A stretch of 64,000 nucleotides of DNA. Origin: Croceivirga sp. (GTDB lineage: Bacteria > Bacteroidota > Bacteroidia > Flavobacteriales > Flavobacteriaceae). The stretch spans positions 1-64,000 of the forward strand of contig JANQQQ010000038.1 in assembly GCA_028284935.1 (NCBI GenBank), written 5' to 3'. Position numbers and translations under genes: made by a program. Each line of letters starts with the position of its first letter. Position 1 is the stretch's first letter. The notes under the pieces are model-generated. The model saw only the letters and a list, made by a program, of their open reading frames with translations. It did no database searches and was not told the DNA's origin. Shown here one piece after another: positions 44,473 to 53,274 of the stretch.

Positions 44473-45228
44473 ATGGAAAAAATTGCATTGATTACAGGTG
44501 CTACCAGTGGTATTGGAAAAGCTACGGCCGAATTGTTCGCAAAAGAAGGCTTTAAATTGGTTTTGTGTGGACGAAGGCAGCACCGTTTGGATCAGTTGAA
44601 AGACGCGCTATCGGCAGTCACAGAACTTGTAACCTTAAACTTTGATGTCAGAAATAGAAAGGATGTTTTAAATGCCATTAGCGCTTTACCGAAAGCATTT
44701 TCCCAAATAGATATTTTAATCAACAACGCTGGTAATGCCCATGGGTTGGATACCATACAGGACGGAAGCATGGATGACTGGGATGCTATGCTGGATATTA
44801 ATGTCAAAGGCCTGTTGTATGTTTCCAAATCCATAATACCTGGCATGATAGCCCGAAAATCCGGGCATATTATCAATGTGGGTTCATTGGCCGGAAAAGA
44901 AGTGTATCCTAAAGGTAATGTGTACTGTGCAAGTAAACATGCCGTGGACGCCATCAACCAAGGGATGCGCAAAGACTTGAATGCATATGGGATTCGTGTT
45001 GGGGCCATTAATCCTGGATTGGTGGAAACCGAGTTCAGTGATGTCCGCTTTAAAGGGGACAGGGAGCGTGCAAGAACAGTATATCAAGGTTATGAAGCAT
45101 TGAGGGCAGAAGACATTGCCGAAATTATCCTTTTTGTGGTAACACGACCATACCACGTTAACATTGCCGATCTTTTGGTATTACCAACGGCACAAGCCAG
45201 TTCAACAATTCTGAGGAAGGAATCATGA
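44473..45228 (+). CDS. short-chain dehydrogenase/reductase (YdfG-like)
   Basis: 251 residues, classical SDR. Cofactor loop ITGATSGIGKATAEL (7-21), NNAGNAHG near 85, catalytic Ser in VGSLAGKE near 137 and YCASKHAVDAINQG with Tyr and Lys near 151-155. Close in pattern to serine/3-hydroxy acid dehydrogenases of the YdfG type. ATG 44473 chosen over a GTG two codons upstream. Stop overlaps the AlbA_2 gene by 4 bases. Confidence 0.9.
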   Translation: MEKIALITGATSGIGKATAELFAKEGFKLVLCGRRQHRLDQLKDALSAVTELVTLNFDVRNRKDVLNAISALPKAFSQIDILINNAGNAHGLDTIQDGSMDDWDAMLDINVKGLLYVSKSIIPGMIARKSGHIINVGSLAGKEVYPKGNVYCASKHAVDAINQGMRKDLNAYGIRVGAINPGLVETEFSDVRFKGDRERARTVYQGYEALRAEDIAEIILFVVTRPYHVNIADLLVLPTAQASSTILRKES

Positions 45229-46361
45229 TTAATAAGCGCTTGCTTGTTAAAAACCTCCTGGCACATAATGACGAAAATAGTTTTTATGACAAAAAGCGTT
45301 TTATTTCCATTGGCGAAAAGGAAGGAAAGGCCAAATTCCTAAAACACGTTTGCGCACTTGCCAATAGTAACCCAAAGAACAATTCATTTATAGTGGTTGG
45401 CGTAGAGGACGAGGACAATAAAATTGTTGGGGTAGATTTCTTTGATGATAGCAAGATACAGAACTTGGTAAATGCCTATTTGAATAACCCTCCGATAATC
45501 TCTTATGAAAACATTCCTTTTCCGCATCTTTCTGAGGGGAAGGTTGTGGGCTTGGTGACCATTAAATCAACTGGTAAAGTTTGTTCCCTTCGTAAGAACA
45601 TTTGGAAGTATTACGGTGGAGCCGTTTTCTTTCGTGAGGGAAGCATTAGCCTTCCCAAGGTATTTGATATTGAATTAGTGGATATTAATTCAGAAAAGGT
45701 CACCACCATTGAGCAGCATGCCCGAAATAATATTGAACTTACCTTGGATGGGGTCATCGATTTTATCAACAATCGACATGCCGACCTCACCAGTGACTAT
45801 AAGGTTTTTAAAGAGCAGTTTGTGGTGTGTTGGGCAGGACACAAAAAAAAAGTCAAGGACAATACGTATTATTCAAGGGTGGATATTGAATTGATAAACG
45901 AGCAAGTAAAATTGTTCTATTCGACACTGGATGAGGTGTCCATTCACTACGATGATGCAATCTTTAGCATCCTTGAATATGTACAATTGGGTTTAGGGAA
46001 AGAGCAGAAATACTACCCATTGGAAGAAGTTTCAATTGTGTTTATGGACAATGGGAGTTACCGCATTGATAGTGAACTTGTTTTTGATCCACCACAATTT
46101 GACAGGAAAGCACTATTTCATATCTATAATAGTAATAATGCGCTGGTTCGAAAAATAGAAAACAACATTAGATTGACTCCTGCAGAAAAAACAGATTTGC
46201 ACTATCTTCCCGATTCTTACCTTATCTGCTATTTGAATGGTTTTGAAGAAGCCAAGGAGCAGATGGAACATGCGAGCCCTATCTTAAAGCAATGGGACAG
46301 GAAAGTGCATCAATCCCTTAAACTGGCCCAACGCATTCTTAGAAAGGTGCGCTATAATTAA
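45225..46361 (+). CDS. AlbA_2 / Schlafen-like putative DNA-binding protein
   Basis: 378 residues. N-terminal AlbA_2 domain (about 15-145) recognised by FLKHVCALANSNPKNNSFIVVGVEDEDNKIVGV-type core (short parts visible: VCALANSNP, IVVGVED, YYGGAVFFREGS). The remaining 230 residues are not recognised and lack an obvious helicase or HTH. AlbA_2 proteins are often regulators or defence-related, but nothing around this gene looks like a defence island; it is coupled to a dehydrogenase gene by a 4-base overlap. Its stop overlaps the stop of the facing GH13 gene. Confidence 0.78.
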   Translation: MINKRLLVKNLLAHNDENSFYDKKRFISIGEKEGKAKFLKHVCALANSNPKNNSFIVVGVEDEDNKIVGVDFFDDSKIQNLVNAYLNNPPIISYENIPFPHLSEGKVVGLVTIKSTGKVCSLRKNIWKYYGGAVFFREGSISLPKVFDIELVDINSEKVTTIEQHARNNIELTLDGVIDFINNRHADLTSDYKVFKEQFVVCWAGHKKKVKDNTYYSRVDIELINEQVKLFYSTLDEVSIHYDDAIFSILEYVQLGLGKEQKYYPLEEVSIVFMDNGSYRIDSELVFDPPQFDRKALFHIYNSNNALVRKIENNIRLTPAEKTDLHYLPDSYLICYLNGFEEAKEQMEHASPILKQWDRKVHQSLKLAQRILRKVRYN

Positions 46362-48289
46362 TCTATTTTCTTAAGCCAGAATAATTGGTAAGGGGCTATA
46401 ATCAGGTTACCCTTTTGAAGGGACCTCCTTTTATCGGATACCAAATCATGGGCCATATTGGATTTACTGTACCCCAGTTGTTTTATCAATAGGGCATCCA
46501 ATGGGTGGGGCCTTTCATCAAAATTGGCAATGACCAGGATTCCCCTATTATGCCCATCAGGACGTTCAAAAACAAAGAGATGGGGGTTCCTTGAGTGATG
46601 GACCACTAAATTATTGGTGTCTTTGAAAGCTAAGGTTTTCCTACGTGTAGCAATAAGTTTCCGTAGTCTATTAAAAACGATTCCTTGGACATTGTTCCTG
46701 TCTTGCAGTGGGTCTGTCAAATCCCAATTTCTTTCAGTTCGGTTTACCCAACGATTGTCCTCCTTTTTGTCCTCCTCCTCCAGAAAGGAGTAATCGTTCA
46801 AAGTCCCAATTTCATCACCCGCATAAATCATGGGAATGCCACCGTAAGAAAGTACAATTCCATGGAGCATTACGATCTTATCAACAGCTTTTTTTGCCAA
46901 GTCCTTGTCCTGATTCTCCATTGCCTTTTCCAATCCGAGTAAAGAGGCCGCACTTCCCGAAATTCTACCATCCCCGGTTTTGGGATTGTACATGAACATC
47001 AACCCCTTTGCCGGGGACCAATCCAGATGTTGACAATAATAATCCAATAAAAACTGGCGGTGTGCCTTTGGGTTCCAACCTAGTTCTTGGATGAACCGAT
47101 CGCTTAATCCCAGCCCAATATCATCATGGCATCTAATATAGTTGATCCAAGTAGCGGGTAAAGGCTTCATTGGCATATTGAACAAGCTCTTGTAAAGCAA
47201 ACCGGTTTTTTTTGTGGCAATGGAGTTCCATAAAAGGGCCATCAAGGATGCATTGTACGCTACCTCACATTCATTCCCCGTCCTATTTCCCTCTCCAAAA
47301 TACTTAATGATTTCGTCCGGGGCCACAATAGCCTCAGCCAATAGAATGGAACCTGGAGCCACTACTTGAAGACAAAGGCGGAATAAAGTAACTAATACAT
47401 GGGCCTCTGGTAAGTTCTGAGACGTGGTATTCATCTTTTTCCAGAGAAAAGCAAGCGCGTCCAAGCGAATTACATCTGCCCCCATATTGGACAAGGCAAC
47501 GATATTCTCCAACATCTCAAGGAAAACCTCGGGATTTCTGTAGTTTAAATCCCATTGATACGAATTAAAGACGGTCATAACCCACTTGCCCATTTCTGGG
47601 GTATAGGTAAAATTACCAGGTGCGGTCTCTGGGAAAACTTCTGGTAAGCTTCTTTCAAAGGCATCGGGGGTAGCGCGGTCAGCGTAGGTGTAATAATATT
47701 TCTGGTATTTGGAATTCCCTTCTTTTGCGGCCATTGCCCATTCATGTTCATCAGAGGTATGATTGGCCACAAAATCCAACATCAAATACATCTTTCTTGA
47801 GCGCAGTTCCTTTGTCAAAAGTTCCAAGTCTTTCCTGGTACCGTATTTGGAATCTATCTCAGTATGGCTGTTCACGGCATATCCCCCATCGTTTTCATTC
47901 TTCGGCCTAGTGGTAATAGGCATTAAATGCAGAAAATTGACCCCTAATTCTTCAAAATAGTCCAACTTGTCATATAGACCCTTCAAATTTTTACTGAAAA
48001 GGTCAACGTACAACTGCATCCCCACAATTTCATTGGATTTATACCAATCCACATGATCTACCCTTATCAGGTCTTGTTCCTTTAGAAAATTTGGTCGAGC
48101 GGAAAATAATTTTGACAGTTTATGAACCAATTTTTGGAACTGTTCCAAGTGCAGATCCTCAGGATAAAGTGAAAAGAAAAGATTCTGTATCAATCCTAAG
48201 TTGGTATAGAGGCGTATACCAAACTGATCTTCCTTACTTTTGATTCCGTCATTGGCAACCAATAGATGATGCAGTTGTGCTTGGTTCAT
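46358..48289 (-). CDS. amylosucrase-like GH13 glycosidase
   Basis: 643-residue enzyme of glycoside hydrolase family 13. Conserved regions: DFVANHTSDEHEWA (I, about 157), GADVIRLDALAFLWK with the nucleophile Asp (II, about 268), ILLAEAIVAPDE with the acid Glu (III, about 317) and NYIRCHDDIGLG (IV, about 390). The HDDIG form of region IV and the N-terminal helical domain point to amylosucrase, which turns sucrose into an alpha-1,4-glucan and releases fructose, rather than trehalose synthase. Cytosolic, no signal. One base separates it from the fructokinase gene, which fits a sucrose-use operon. Confidence 0.85.
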   Translation of the reverse strand: MNQAQLHHLLVANDGIKSKEDQFGIRLYTNLGLIQNLFFSLYPEDLHLEQFQKLVHKLSKLFSARPNFLKEQDLIRVDHVDWYKSNEIVGMQLYVDLFSKNLKGLYDKLDYFEELGVNFLHLMPITTRPKNENDGGYAVNSHTEIDSKYGTRKDLELLTKELRSRKMYLMLDFVANHTSDEHEWAMAAKEGNSKYQKYYYTYADRATPDAFERSLPEVFPETAPGNFTYTPEMGKWVMTVFNSYQWDLNYRNPEVFLEMLENIVALSNMGADVIRLDALAFLWKKMNTTSQNLPEAHVLVTLFRLCLQVVAPGSILLAEAIVAPDEIIKYFGEGNRTGNECEVAYNASLMALLWNSIATKKTGLLYKSLFNMPMKPLPATWINYIRCHDDIGLGLSDRFIQELGWNPKAHRQFLLDYYCQHLDWSPAKGLMFMYNPKTGDGRISGSAASLLGLEKAMENQDKDLAKKAVDKIVMLHGIVLSYGGIPMIYAGDEIGTLNDYSFLEEEDKKEDNRWVNRTERNWDLTDPLQDRNNVQGIVFNRLRKLIATRRKTLAFKDTNNLVVHHSRNPHLFVFERPDGHNRGILVIANFDERPHPLDALLIKQLGYSKSNMAHDLVSDKRRSLQKGNLIIAPYQLFWLKKID

Positions 48290-48290
48290 T

Positions 48291-49235
48291 CTAGGAATCC
48301 AACTGATTTAATGTGGGAAGGGAAACAATTGCCCCGTATTGGGTAGTGGTCAATGCTCCCGCTTTATTCGCCTTTTTAACCATTGCCGTCAAAAGCGTTT
48401 TATCATCGAAAATTGCATTGAAATTATTCAATTCCGAAATTTGAAAAAGGAGGCATCCAATAAAGGCATCGCCGGCTCCGGTTGTGTCCACCGGAGAAAC
48501 TTTTATGCTGGGGACCAGTTTAGTCCATCCTTCCATGCTTATATATGTCCCTTCCTTGCCTAAGGTAACTACTATGATTGTCGCTCCTATTTCGTGCAGG
48601 TTTACACAGGCCTCTTCCACAGTTTCTTTGCCCGAAAGCAATAGGGCTTCTTCCAGACTGAACTTGCATAGATGGGATTTCTCTACATAAGGAAGACATT
48701 TTTTTATAAAGCTCGACTCGTTTTCCTTCCAAAGGTCTCCCCTAAAGTTAGGGTCAAAGCTAATGAATGATTCCTGGGTCAACGCATCAAAGAGGTAGTG
48801 GTTGTAGGCTTCCTCCAAAGCACCTCCCAAAAGCGCGGTTGCTGCTCCAAAGTGAATCAAGCTTTTATTGAAGTGCTTTTTTATTGAAGTGTCATATTTC
48901 AGTTCTTTATCAGCACCCCTACTAAAAACAAAGTCACGTTCACCATCATCGGCCAATGAGACAAAAGCAAGCGTCGTAAATGTTTTCGAACGTTGGGCCA
49001 TGGAAATATCCACACTTTCATCCTTAAGTACCTTAAGCAAAAAGGTGCCAAAAGGATCTTTTCCCACGCAGCCTATAAAATGACTTTTCCCACCTAGTTT
49101 AGAGATGGCACAAGCCACATTTGCTGGAGCTCCACCCGCCTTTTTTGTAAAATCGTTGGCCCTGGTCAAATCACTTCCTTGATTCTCCGCAACAAAATCA
49201 ATTAATAACTCGCCAATACAGAAGACCTTCGTCAT
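48291..49235 (-). CDS. fructokinase, PfkB family
   Basis: 314 residues, ribokinase fold: IGELLIDFV near the N-terminus, KKAGGAPANVACAISKLGG near 31-49 and VDTTGAGDAFIGCLLF near 249-264 with the catalytic Asp. Pattern is that of fructokinases; the neighbour gene releases fructose from sucrose, supporting this. Product fructose 6-phosphate would enter glycolysis. No transporter for sucrose is visible in the window. Confidence 0.88.
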   Translation of the reverse strand: MTKVFCIGELLIDFVAENQGSDLTRANDFTKKAGGAPANVACAISKLGGKSHFIGCVGKDPFGTFLLKVLKDESVDISMAQRSKTFTTLAFVSLADDGERDFVFSRGADKELKYDTSIKKHFNKSLIHFGAATALLGGALEEAYNHYLFDALTQESFISFDPNFRGDLWKENESSFIKKCLPYVEKSHLCKFSLEEALLLSGKETVEEACVNLHEIGATIIVVTLGKEGTYISMEGWTKLVPSIKVSPVDTTGAGDAFIGCLLFQISELNNFNAIFDDKTLLTAMVKKANKAGALTTTQYGAIVSLPTLNQLDS

Positions 49236-49259
49236 ATGCTATTGAGAATAATTACGGGG

Positions 49260-49288
49260 GAAAGGTACAGAAATTAACAGTAAAACAA
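49260..49288 (-). promoter_or_regulatory. promoter of the fructokinase-amylosucrase operon
   Basis: Reverse strand TTG (49288-49286), 18 bases, TACCTTTC (49267-49260): the -7 differs from TAnnTTTG only at the last base. 24 bases before the fructokinase ATG. Confidence 0.5.
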
Positions 49289-49359
49289 GTAGCCTAAAAA
49301 CTTTACCTTATTTTATTTTAGAAAATCTTGAGAGTTTTTATTATTGCGAAAAATTTTAC

Positions 49360-50085
49360 ATGCGCAAACTTGTAATTGGAGATGTCCATTCAGGCTTAAA
49401 GGCCTTGGAACAACTGTTTGGAAGGGCAAAAGTGACCAAAGATGACCACCTGATTTTTTTGGGGGATTATGTGGACTCATGGAGCGATGCTTTTGAAACG
49501 GTCGAATTTCTAATTACTTTGGGCAACACCCATCATTGTACTTTTATCAGGGGCAATCATGATGAACTTTGTCGGGAATGGATGTTAACGGGACAGGAAA
49601 AGCCGCAATGGCTGGCCCATGGGGGCAGGGCCACAAGGGATTCCTATGCAAGGGTTGGAAAAGAAAGATGGGAAGCACATTTGGAGTTTTATAGGAACCT
49701 TGAGAATACGTTCTTGGATTATGAAAATCGTCTGTTCCTTCATGCAGGATTTACCAATTTAAAGGGAATTGACTACGAATATTTTGAACAGCTGTTCTAT
49801 TGGGACAGAACACTTTGGGAGTTGGCCAAATCCTTAAGTCCAGATTTGAGTCTTGAAAATCCCAATTATCCCGAAAGACTTAAACATTACAAAGAAATTT
49901 TCATAGGGCATACCCCTTTGTCGAAAACAGGACATGCAGAACCAACGAACCATGCCAATGTTTGGAACGTGGATACGGGAGCAGCGTTTAAAGGACCATT
50001 GACCATGATGGATGTTGAAACAAAAGAGTATTGGCAAAGCGATCCTGTCCATACGTTTTACCCCAATGAAAATGGAAGAAATTAA
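49360..50085 (+). CDS. PPP-family metallophosphatase
   Basis: 241 residues. Metal-binding motifs of the serine/threonine phosphatase / symmetrical diadenosine tetraphosphatase type: GDVHSG (7-12), GDYVDSW (35-41), RGNHDE (66-71) and C-terminal IGHTPLSKTG near 184 with NVDTGA. Target may be a phosphoprotein or a nucleotide; sequence alone does not decide. Divergent from the fructokinase gene. Confidence 0.88.
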   Translation: MRKLVIGDVHSGLKALEQLFGRAKVTKDDHLIFLGDYVDSWSDAFETVEFLITLGNTHHCTFIRGNHDELCREWMLTGQEKPQWLAHGGRATRDSYARVGKERWEAHLEFYRNLENTFLDYENRLFLHAGFTNLKGIDYEYFEQLFYWDRTLWELAKSLSPDLSLENPNYPERLKHYKEIFIGHTPLSKTGHAEPTNHANVWNVDTGAAFKGPLTMMDVETKEYWQSDPVHTFYPNENGRN

Positions 50086-50131
50086 AGGACCAGCATTTGC
50101 TGACCCTTTTTGATTTAGAAGATATGGAAAA

Positions 50132-50680
50132 TTAGAATTTTCCTGCTTTATGCTCATCTTGCCATTTGACCAACTCCTTCCATTTTCCTTCATAGGCCAT
50201 TTTACCTTGCATAGGCCAAGAAGAAGGGTCGTGAATGCGGTAACGCTTCCCTCCTGAGTTCAACACTTCTTGACATTTATCCACGGTAGCCTCAGAAAGG
50301 GTTTCCCATGTTTTGATGTCAAAATTATGGAATAGTCCTTCTATTTTTGGACCGATACCCTCGACTATTTTAAGGTCATCTTGCTTGATGCGTTTTCCAA
50401 ATGCTGCTTTTGCTGCGCCAGCATCAAATACGGTTCGAGTTCCAGAAGAGACCAATGGGGAGACCGGTGTGGTAATCTTTGGTGCTGAAGCAGTCGCTAA
50501 TTTTGTATGGCACACCTCTAAATCCGCCTTTAATTTGGTGTTTTCATCTTCCAATGCTTTTAGTTGAGAAGAACTACCAATTACTTCTCGTCTTCCTTTA
50601 CCCCAGAGATACCCCAAAAGGGCACAAATAACGCCGACCAAAAGGGGAATCAACCAGCTCCAGACAGTATCAAGATTCAT
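50132..50680 (-). CDS. membrane-anchored coiled-coil protein with HhH-like C-terminus
   Basis: 182 residues: one membrane helix at about 8-26 (LIPLLVGVICALLGYLWG), a coiled coil (40-65), a Ser/Thr/Pro linker, then a helix-hairpin-helix-like domain (DDLKIVEGIGPKIEGLFHNF near 99-118) of the kind also seen in ribosomal protein or flap-endonuclease-like add-ons. Function unknown; C-terminal domain probably cytoplasmic and could bind nucleic acid or protein. Confidence 0.75.
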   Translation of the reverse strand: MNLDTVWSWLIPLLVGVICALLGYLWGKGRREVIGSSSQLKALEDENTKLKADLEVCHTKLATASAPKITTPVSPLVSSGTRTVFDAGAAKAAFGKRIKQDDLKIVEGIGPKIEGLFHNFDIKTWETLSEATVDKCQEVLNSGGKRYRIHDPSSWPMQGKMAYEGKWKELVKWQDEHKAGKF

Positions 50681-51043
50681 TTCTTTAAAGTTTTATATCC
50701 ATTGTTCATTTTATGGCAATTTCCATACACCGGTTTCTCGACCTGTCATGTTCCCTAGCGTTAAAATCAATTGACAATCATTACAGGGGAGTGAAGTAAA
50801 GTAAGATTCCTATCAGGAGGGTAACAATAATCCCCTTGAGATAGAATAGGTCTCGTGTTACGTTAATTGGTATTGGTGTTCAAGACAACAAATTATTAAA
50901 AAAGATTGGAAAATGTTAATTTTTCGTAAGGAAAGTGTTAAACCACAATACAATAACAACTGAATGACACTTTTTACTCGTAACTAGACAATAGCAAGAA
51001 AAAACACTTTTCCTACCAATTATACAGTATTCCTTGCAGAAGA

Positions 51044-51219
51044 TAATTTTGAACAAGGAATACCCATAAAATTATAGGAAATTTATAGTATCAAAATAAA
51101 TAAATGCCCTATTTCTCCCGACAAGGTTCCGGCATTGAAATAGGGTTTACAATAGTTAAGTTTGAGTTAGTTAAGTTGGTTTAAGACCGTTGCACTTTTC
51201 GGGGGGCAGCGGTTTTTTT
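51044..51219 (+). ncRNA. candidate structured RNA / double terminator in a 609-base gap
   Basis: Between the HhH gene and the dehydrogenase gene (50681-51289) no protein is seen. The + strand has a -7 box TAATTTTG (51044-51051), a 9-base stem CCCTATTTC (51107-51115) with GAAATAGGG (51137-51145), an ACTTAA-rich linker (51146-51186), and a terminator CCGTTGC (51187-51193) / GCAGCGG (51206-51212) with seven T. The linker shares TTAAGTT and TAAGA spacing with the reverse strand of the 39-base repeats near 5.2-5.7 kb. May be a small RNA, or only terminators; 50681-51040 shows nothing else. Confidence 0.4.
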
Positions 51220-51289
51220 ATAAATAGAACTTATGTTCTTGTACCCTCTTACAATCAATAAGTGTCAAAGGAACCAAAGGATTGCACCA

Positions 51290-52843
51290 TTATAGGTCGA
51301 ATTTGATACCTTGGGCAAGTGGCAGTTGATCCGTATAGTTAATAGTGTTGGTTTGCCGCCTCATATACACTTTCCAAGCATCGGAACCACTTTCCCTGCC
51401 ACCTCCTGTTTCTTTTTCGCCACCAAAAGCCCCACCAATTTCCGCACCGGAAGTGCCAATGTTGACGTTGGCGATACCACAATCGCTTCCTGCCGCAGAA
51501 AGAAAACGTTCCGCTTCCTTAAGATTATTGGTCATAATAGCAGAGGATAGTCCTTGTACCACATCATTTTGTTGGGAAATGGCGTTTTCTACCTCACCTG
51601 AATATTTTAGAAGATATAAAATTGGGGCAAAGGTTTCCTCTTGTACGATTTCAAAGGAGTTTTTGGCTTCCACTATGGCCGGCTTTACGTAACATCCACT
51701 TTCATATCCTTCCCCGCTTAGAACGCCACCTTGCACCAACACATGTCCTCCCTGGTACTCGGCTTGTTGTAACGCTTTTTCGTAAAGCGTTACCGCATCG
51801 GTATCGATTAAGGGCCCTACATGATTGTTCTCGTCCAAGGGATTTCCAATCTTTAATTGTTGGTAGGCGTCAACCAAGGCATTTTTTACGGTATCATAAA
51901 TGGATTCGTGAACGATTAATCGCCTCGTGGAGGTGCAGCGTTGCCCGGCAGTTCCAACGGCTCCGAAAACGGCACCAATAACGGTCATTTTAACATCAGC
52001 ATCCGGGGTGACTATGATGGCATTGTTTCCGCCAAGTTCCAAAAGCGATTTCCCTAACCTTGCCGCCACAGTCTGAGCTACAACTTTACCCATACGTATG
52101 GAGCCAGTTGCGGAAACCAAAGGAATTCTTTTGTCATGGGTCATGAATTCCCCAACATGATAATCCCCATTGATCAAACAGGAAATCCCTTCAGGGAGAT
52201 TGTTCTTTTTTAGTACTTCTGCCATAATGTTTTGACAAGCAATACCACAGAGAGGTGTTTTTTCCGAGGGCTTCCAAACACAGACATCACCACAAACCCA
52301 TGCCAAGGCTGTATTCCATGCCCATACGGCCACGGGAAAATTGAATGCGGAGATAACCCCTACAATTCCAAGCGGGTGGTACTGTTCATACATGCGATGT
52401 CCAGGACGCTCAGAATGCATGGTAAGGCCATGTAATTGACGGGAAAGGCCAACGGCAAAATCGCAAATGTCAATCATTTCTTGAACTTCGCCCAAGCCCT
52501 CTTGATAGGATTTGCCCATTTCATAGGAAACCAATTTGCCCAGAGGTTCTTTGAACTCTCGCAGTTTTTCGCCGAACTGGCGAACCATTTCCCCACGCTG
52601 CGGAGCAGGAGTTGACCGCCATTTTTTAAATGCAGAAGCGGCCGCGTTGATGACTTTTTCATAGTCTTCTTTCGAGGTAGCAATTACTTTTCCTATCAAA
52701 GAACCATCCACAGGAGAATAAGATGCAATGGCTTCTCCAGAACCAAAGTTCTCAATACCTGTTGAAGTACCGTGATTGATTTCTTTTATGCCAAGGGTTT
52801 TTAACGTTTCGTGAACGCCGAAAACAGCCGCTGTTTCTGCCAT
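51290..52843 (-). CDS. amaB: ALDH7-type aldehyde dehydrogenase (aminoadipate-semialdehyde dehydrogenase-like)
   Basis: 517 residues. NAD-dependent dehydrogenase of the antiquitin group (ALDH7), which oxidises alpha-aminoadipic semialdehyde / piperideine-6-carboxylate in lysine breakdown. N-terminus GIENFGSGEAIASYSPVDG, glutamate LELGGNNAIIV near 268, catalytic Cys in GQRCTSTRRL near 301, and EEIGGAFGGEKETGGGRESG-type C-terminal loop (seen as GAEIGGAFGGEKETGGG) are typical. Three genes on, 3-hydroxyanthranilate dioxygenase suggests an amino-acid catabolic area; a role in tryptophan breakdown cannot be excluded. A 24-base palindrome overlies its promoter. Confidence 0.85.
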   Translation of the reverse strand: MAETAAVFGVHETLKTLGIKEINHGTSTGIENFGSGEAIASYSPVDGSLIGKVIATSKEDYEKVINAAASAFKKWRSTPAPQRGEMVRQFGEKLREFKEPLGKLVSYEMGKSYQEGLGEVQEMIDICDFAVGLSRQLHGLTMHSERPGHRMYEQYHPLGIVGVISAFNFPVAVWAWNTALAWVCGDVCVWKPSEKTPLCGIACQNIMAEVLKKNNLPEGISCLINGDYHVGEFMTHDKRIPLVSATGSIRMGKVVAQTVAARLGKSLLELGGNNAIIVTPDADVKMTVIGAVFGAVGTAGQRCTSTRRLIVHESIYDTVKNALVDAYQQLKIGNPLDENNHVGPLIDTDAVTLYEKALQQAEYQGGHVLVQGGVLSGEGYESGCYVKPAIVEAKNSFEIVQEETFAPILYLLKYSGEVENAISQQNDVVQGLSSAIMTNNLKEAERFLSAAGSDCGIANVNIGTSGAEIGGAFGGEKETGGGRESGSDAWKVYMRRQTNTINYTDQLPLAQGIKFDL

Positions 52844-52861
52844 TTATAACTATTTAAAGGG

Positions 52862-52887
52862 GTTTTGTTGAAATTGCAACAAAACTA
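52862..52887 (-). promoter_or_regulatory. promoter with perfect palindromic operator before the ALDH7 gene
   Basis: GTTTTGTTG (52862-52870), six bases, CAACAAAAC (52877-52885): a perfect 9-base inverted repeat. The right arm overlaps the reverse-strand -7 box TAGTTTTG (52887-52880), 37 bases before the ATG. A dimeric regulator binding here would block transcription. Confidence 0.6.
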
Positions 52888-52911
52888 CAAAGATTCACAG
52901 TCTTTGCCTTG

Positions 52912-53274
52912 TCAGGAGAGTAAAAAAGCAAGTATTCCTAGAAGGGCAGGTACTCCTTGGATATAGAATATCTTTTTTGAGACGCTAATGGCACCATAAA
53001 TTCCAGCAACGGCCACACAACCCAAAAAGAACACTGCTATGTTCATGGACCAATCAAGATCTTTGATAAGAAGGGACCAAATTAATCCGGCACTGAGAAA
53101 ACCATTGTATAATCCTTGATTGGCCGCCATGGATTTAGTAGGTTCAAAAAGATCTTTAGGGAAATTCCTAAATACTTTTGGGGCCCTAGTGGTCCAGGCA
53201 AACATTTCCAACCAAAGAAAATATAGGTGAAGTAATGCTACAAAGGCTACGATACATTTGGCGACTAAAATCAT
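52912..53274 (-). CDS. DUF1304 family membrane protein
   Basis: 120 residues with four transmembrane helices; MILVAKCIVAFVALLHLYFLWLEMFAW and AANQGLYNGFLSAGLIW-type segments (short parts: HLYFLWLEMF, NQGLYNGFL) mark the DUF1304 family. Function unknown. Start overlaps the dioxygenase stop by 4 bases. Confidence 0.85.
   Translation of the reverse strand: MILVAKCIVAFVALLHLYFLWLEMFAWTTRAPKVFRNFPKDLFEPTKSMAANQGLYNGFLSAGLIWSLLIKDLDWSMNIAVFFLGCVAVAGIYGAISVSKKIFYIQGVPALLGILAFLLS

Noticed and set aside
45225-46361. Defence island around the AlbA_2 gene
   Set aside because: Neighbours are an aldo/keto reductase, an SDR and sucrose genes; no nuclease, methylase or toxin genes nearby.
52862-52885. Terminator
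   Set aside because: The palindrome has T runs but it overlies the -7 box and precedes, not follows, the gene; an operator is a better reading.
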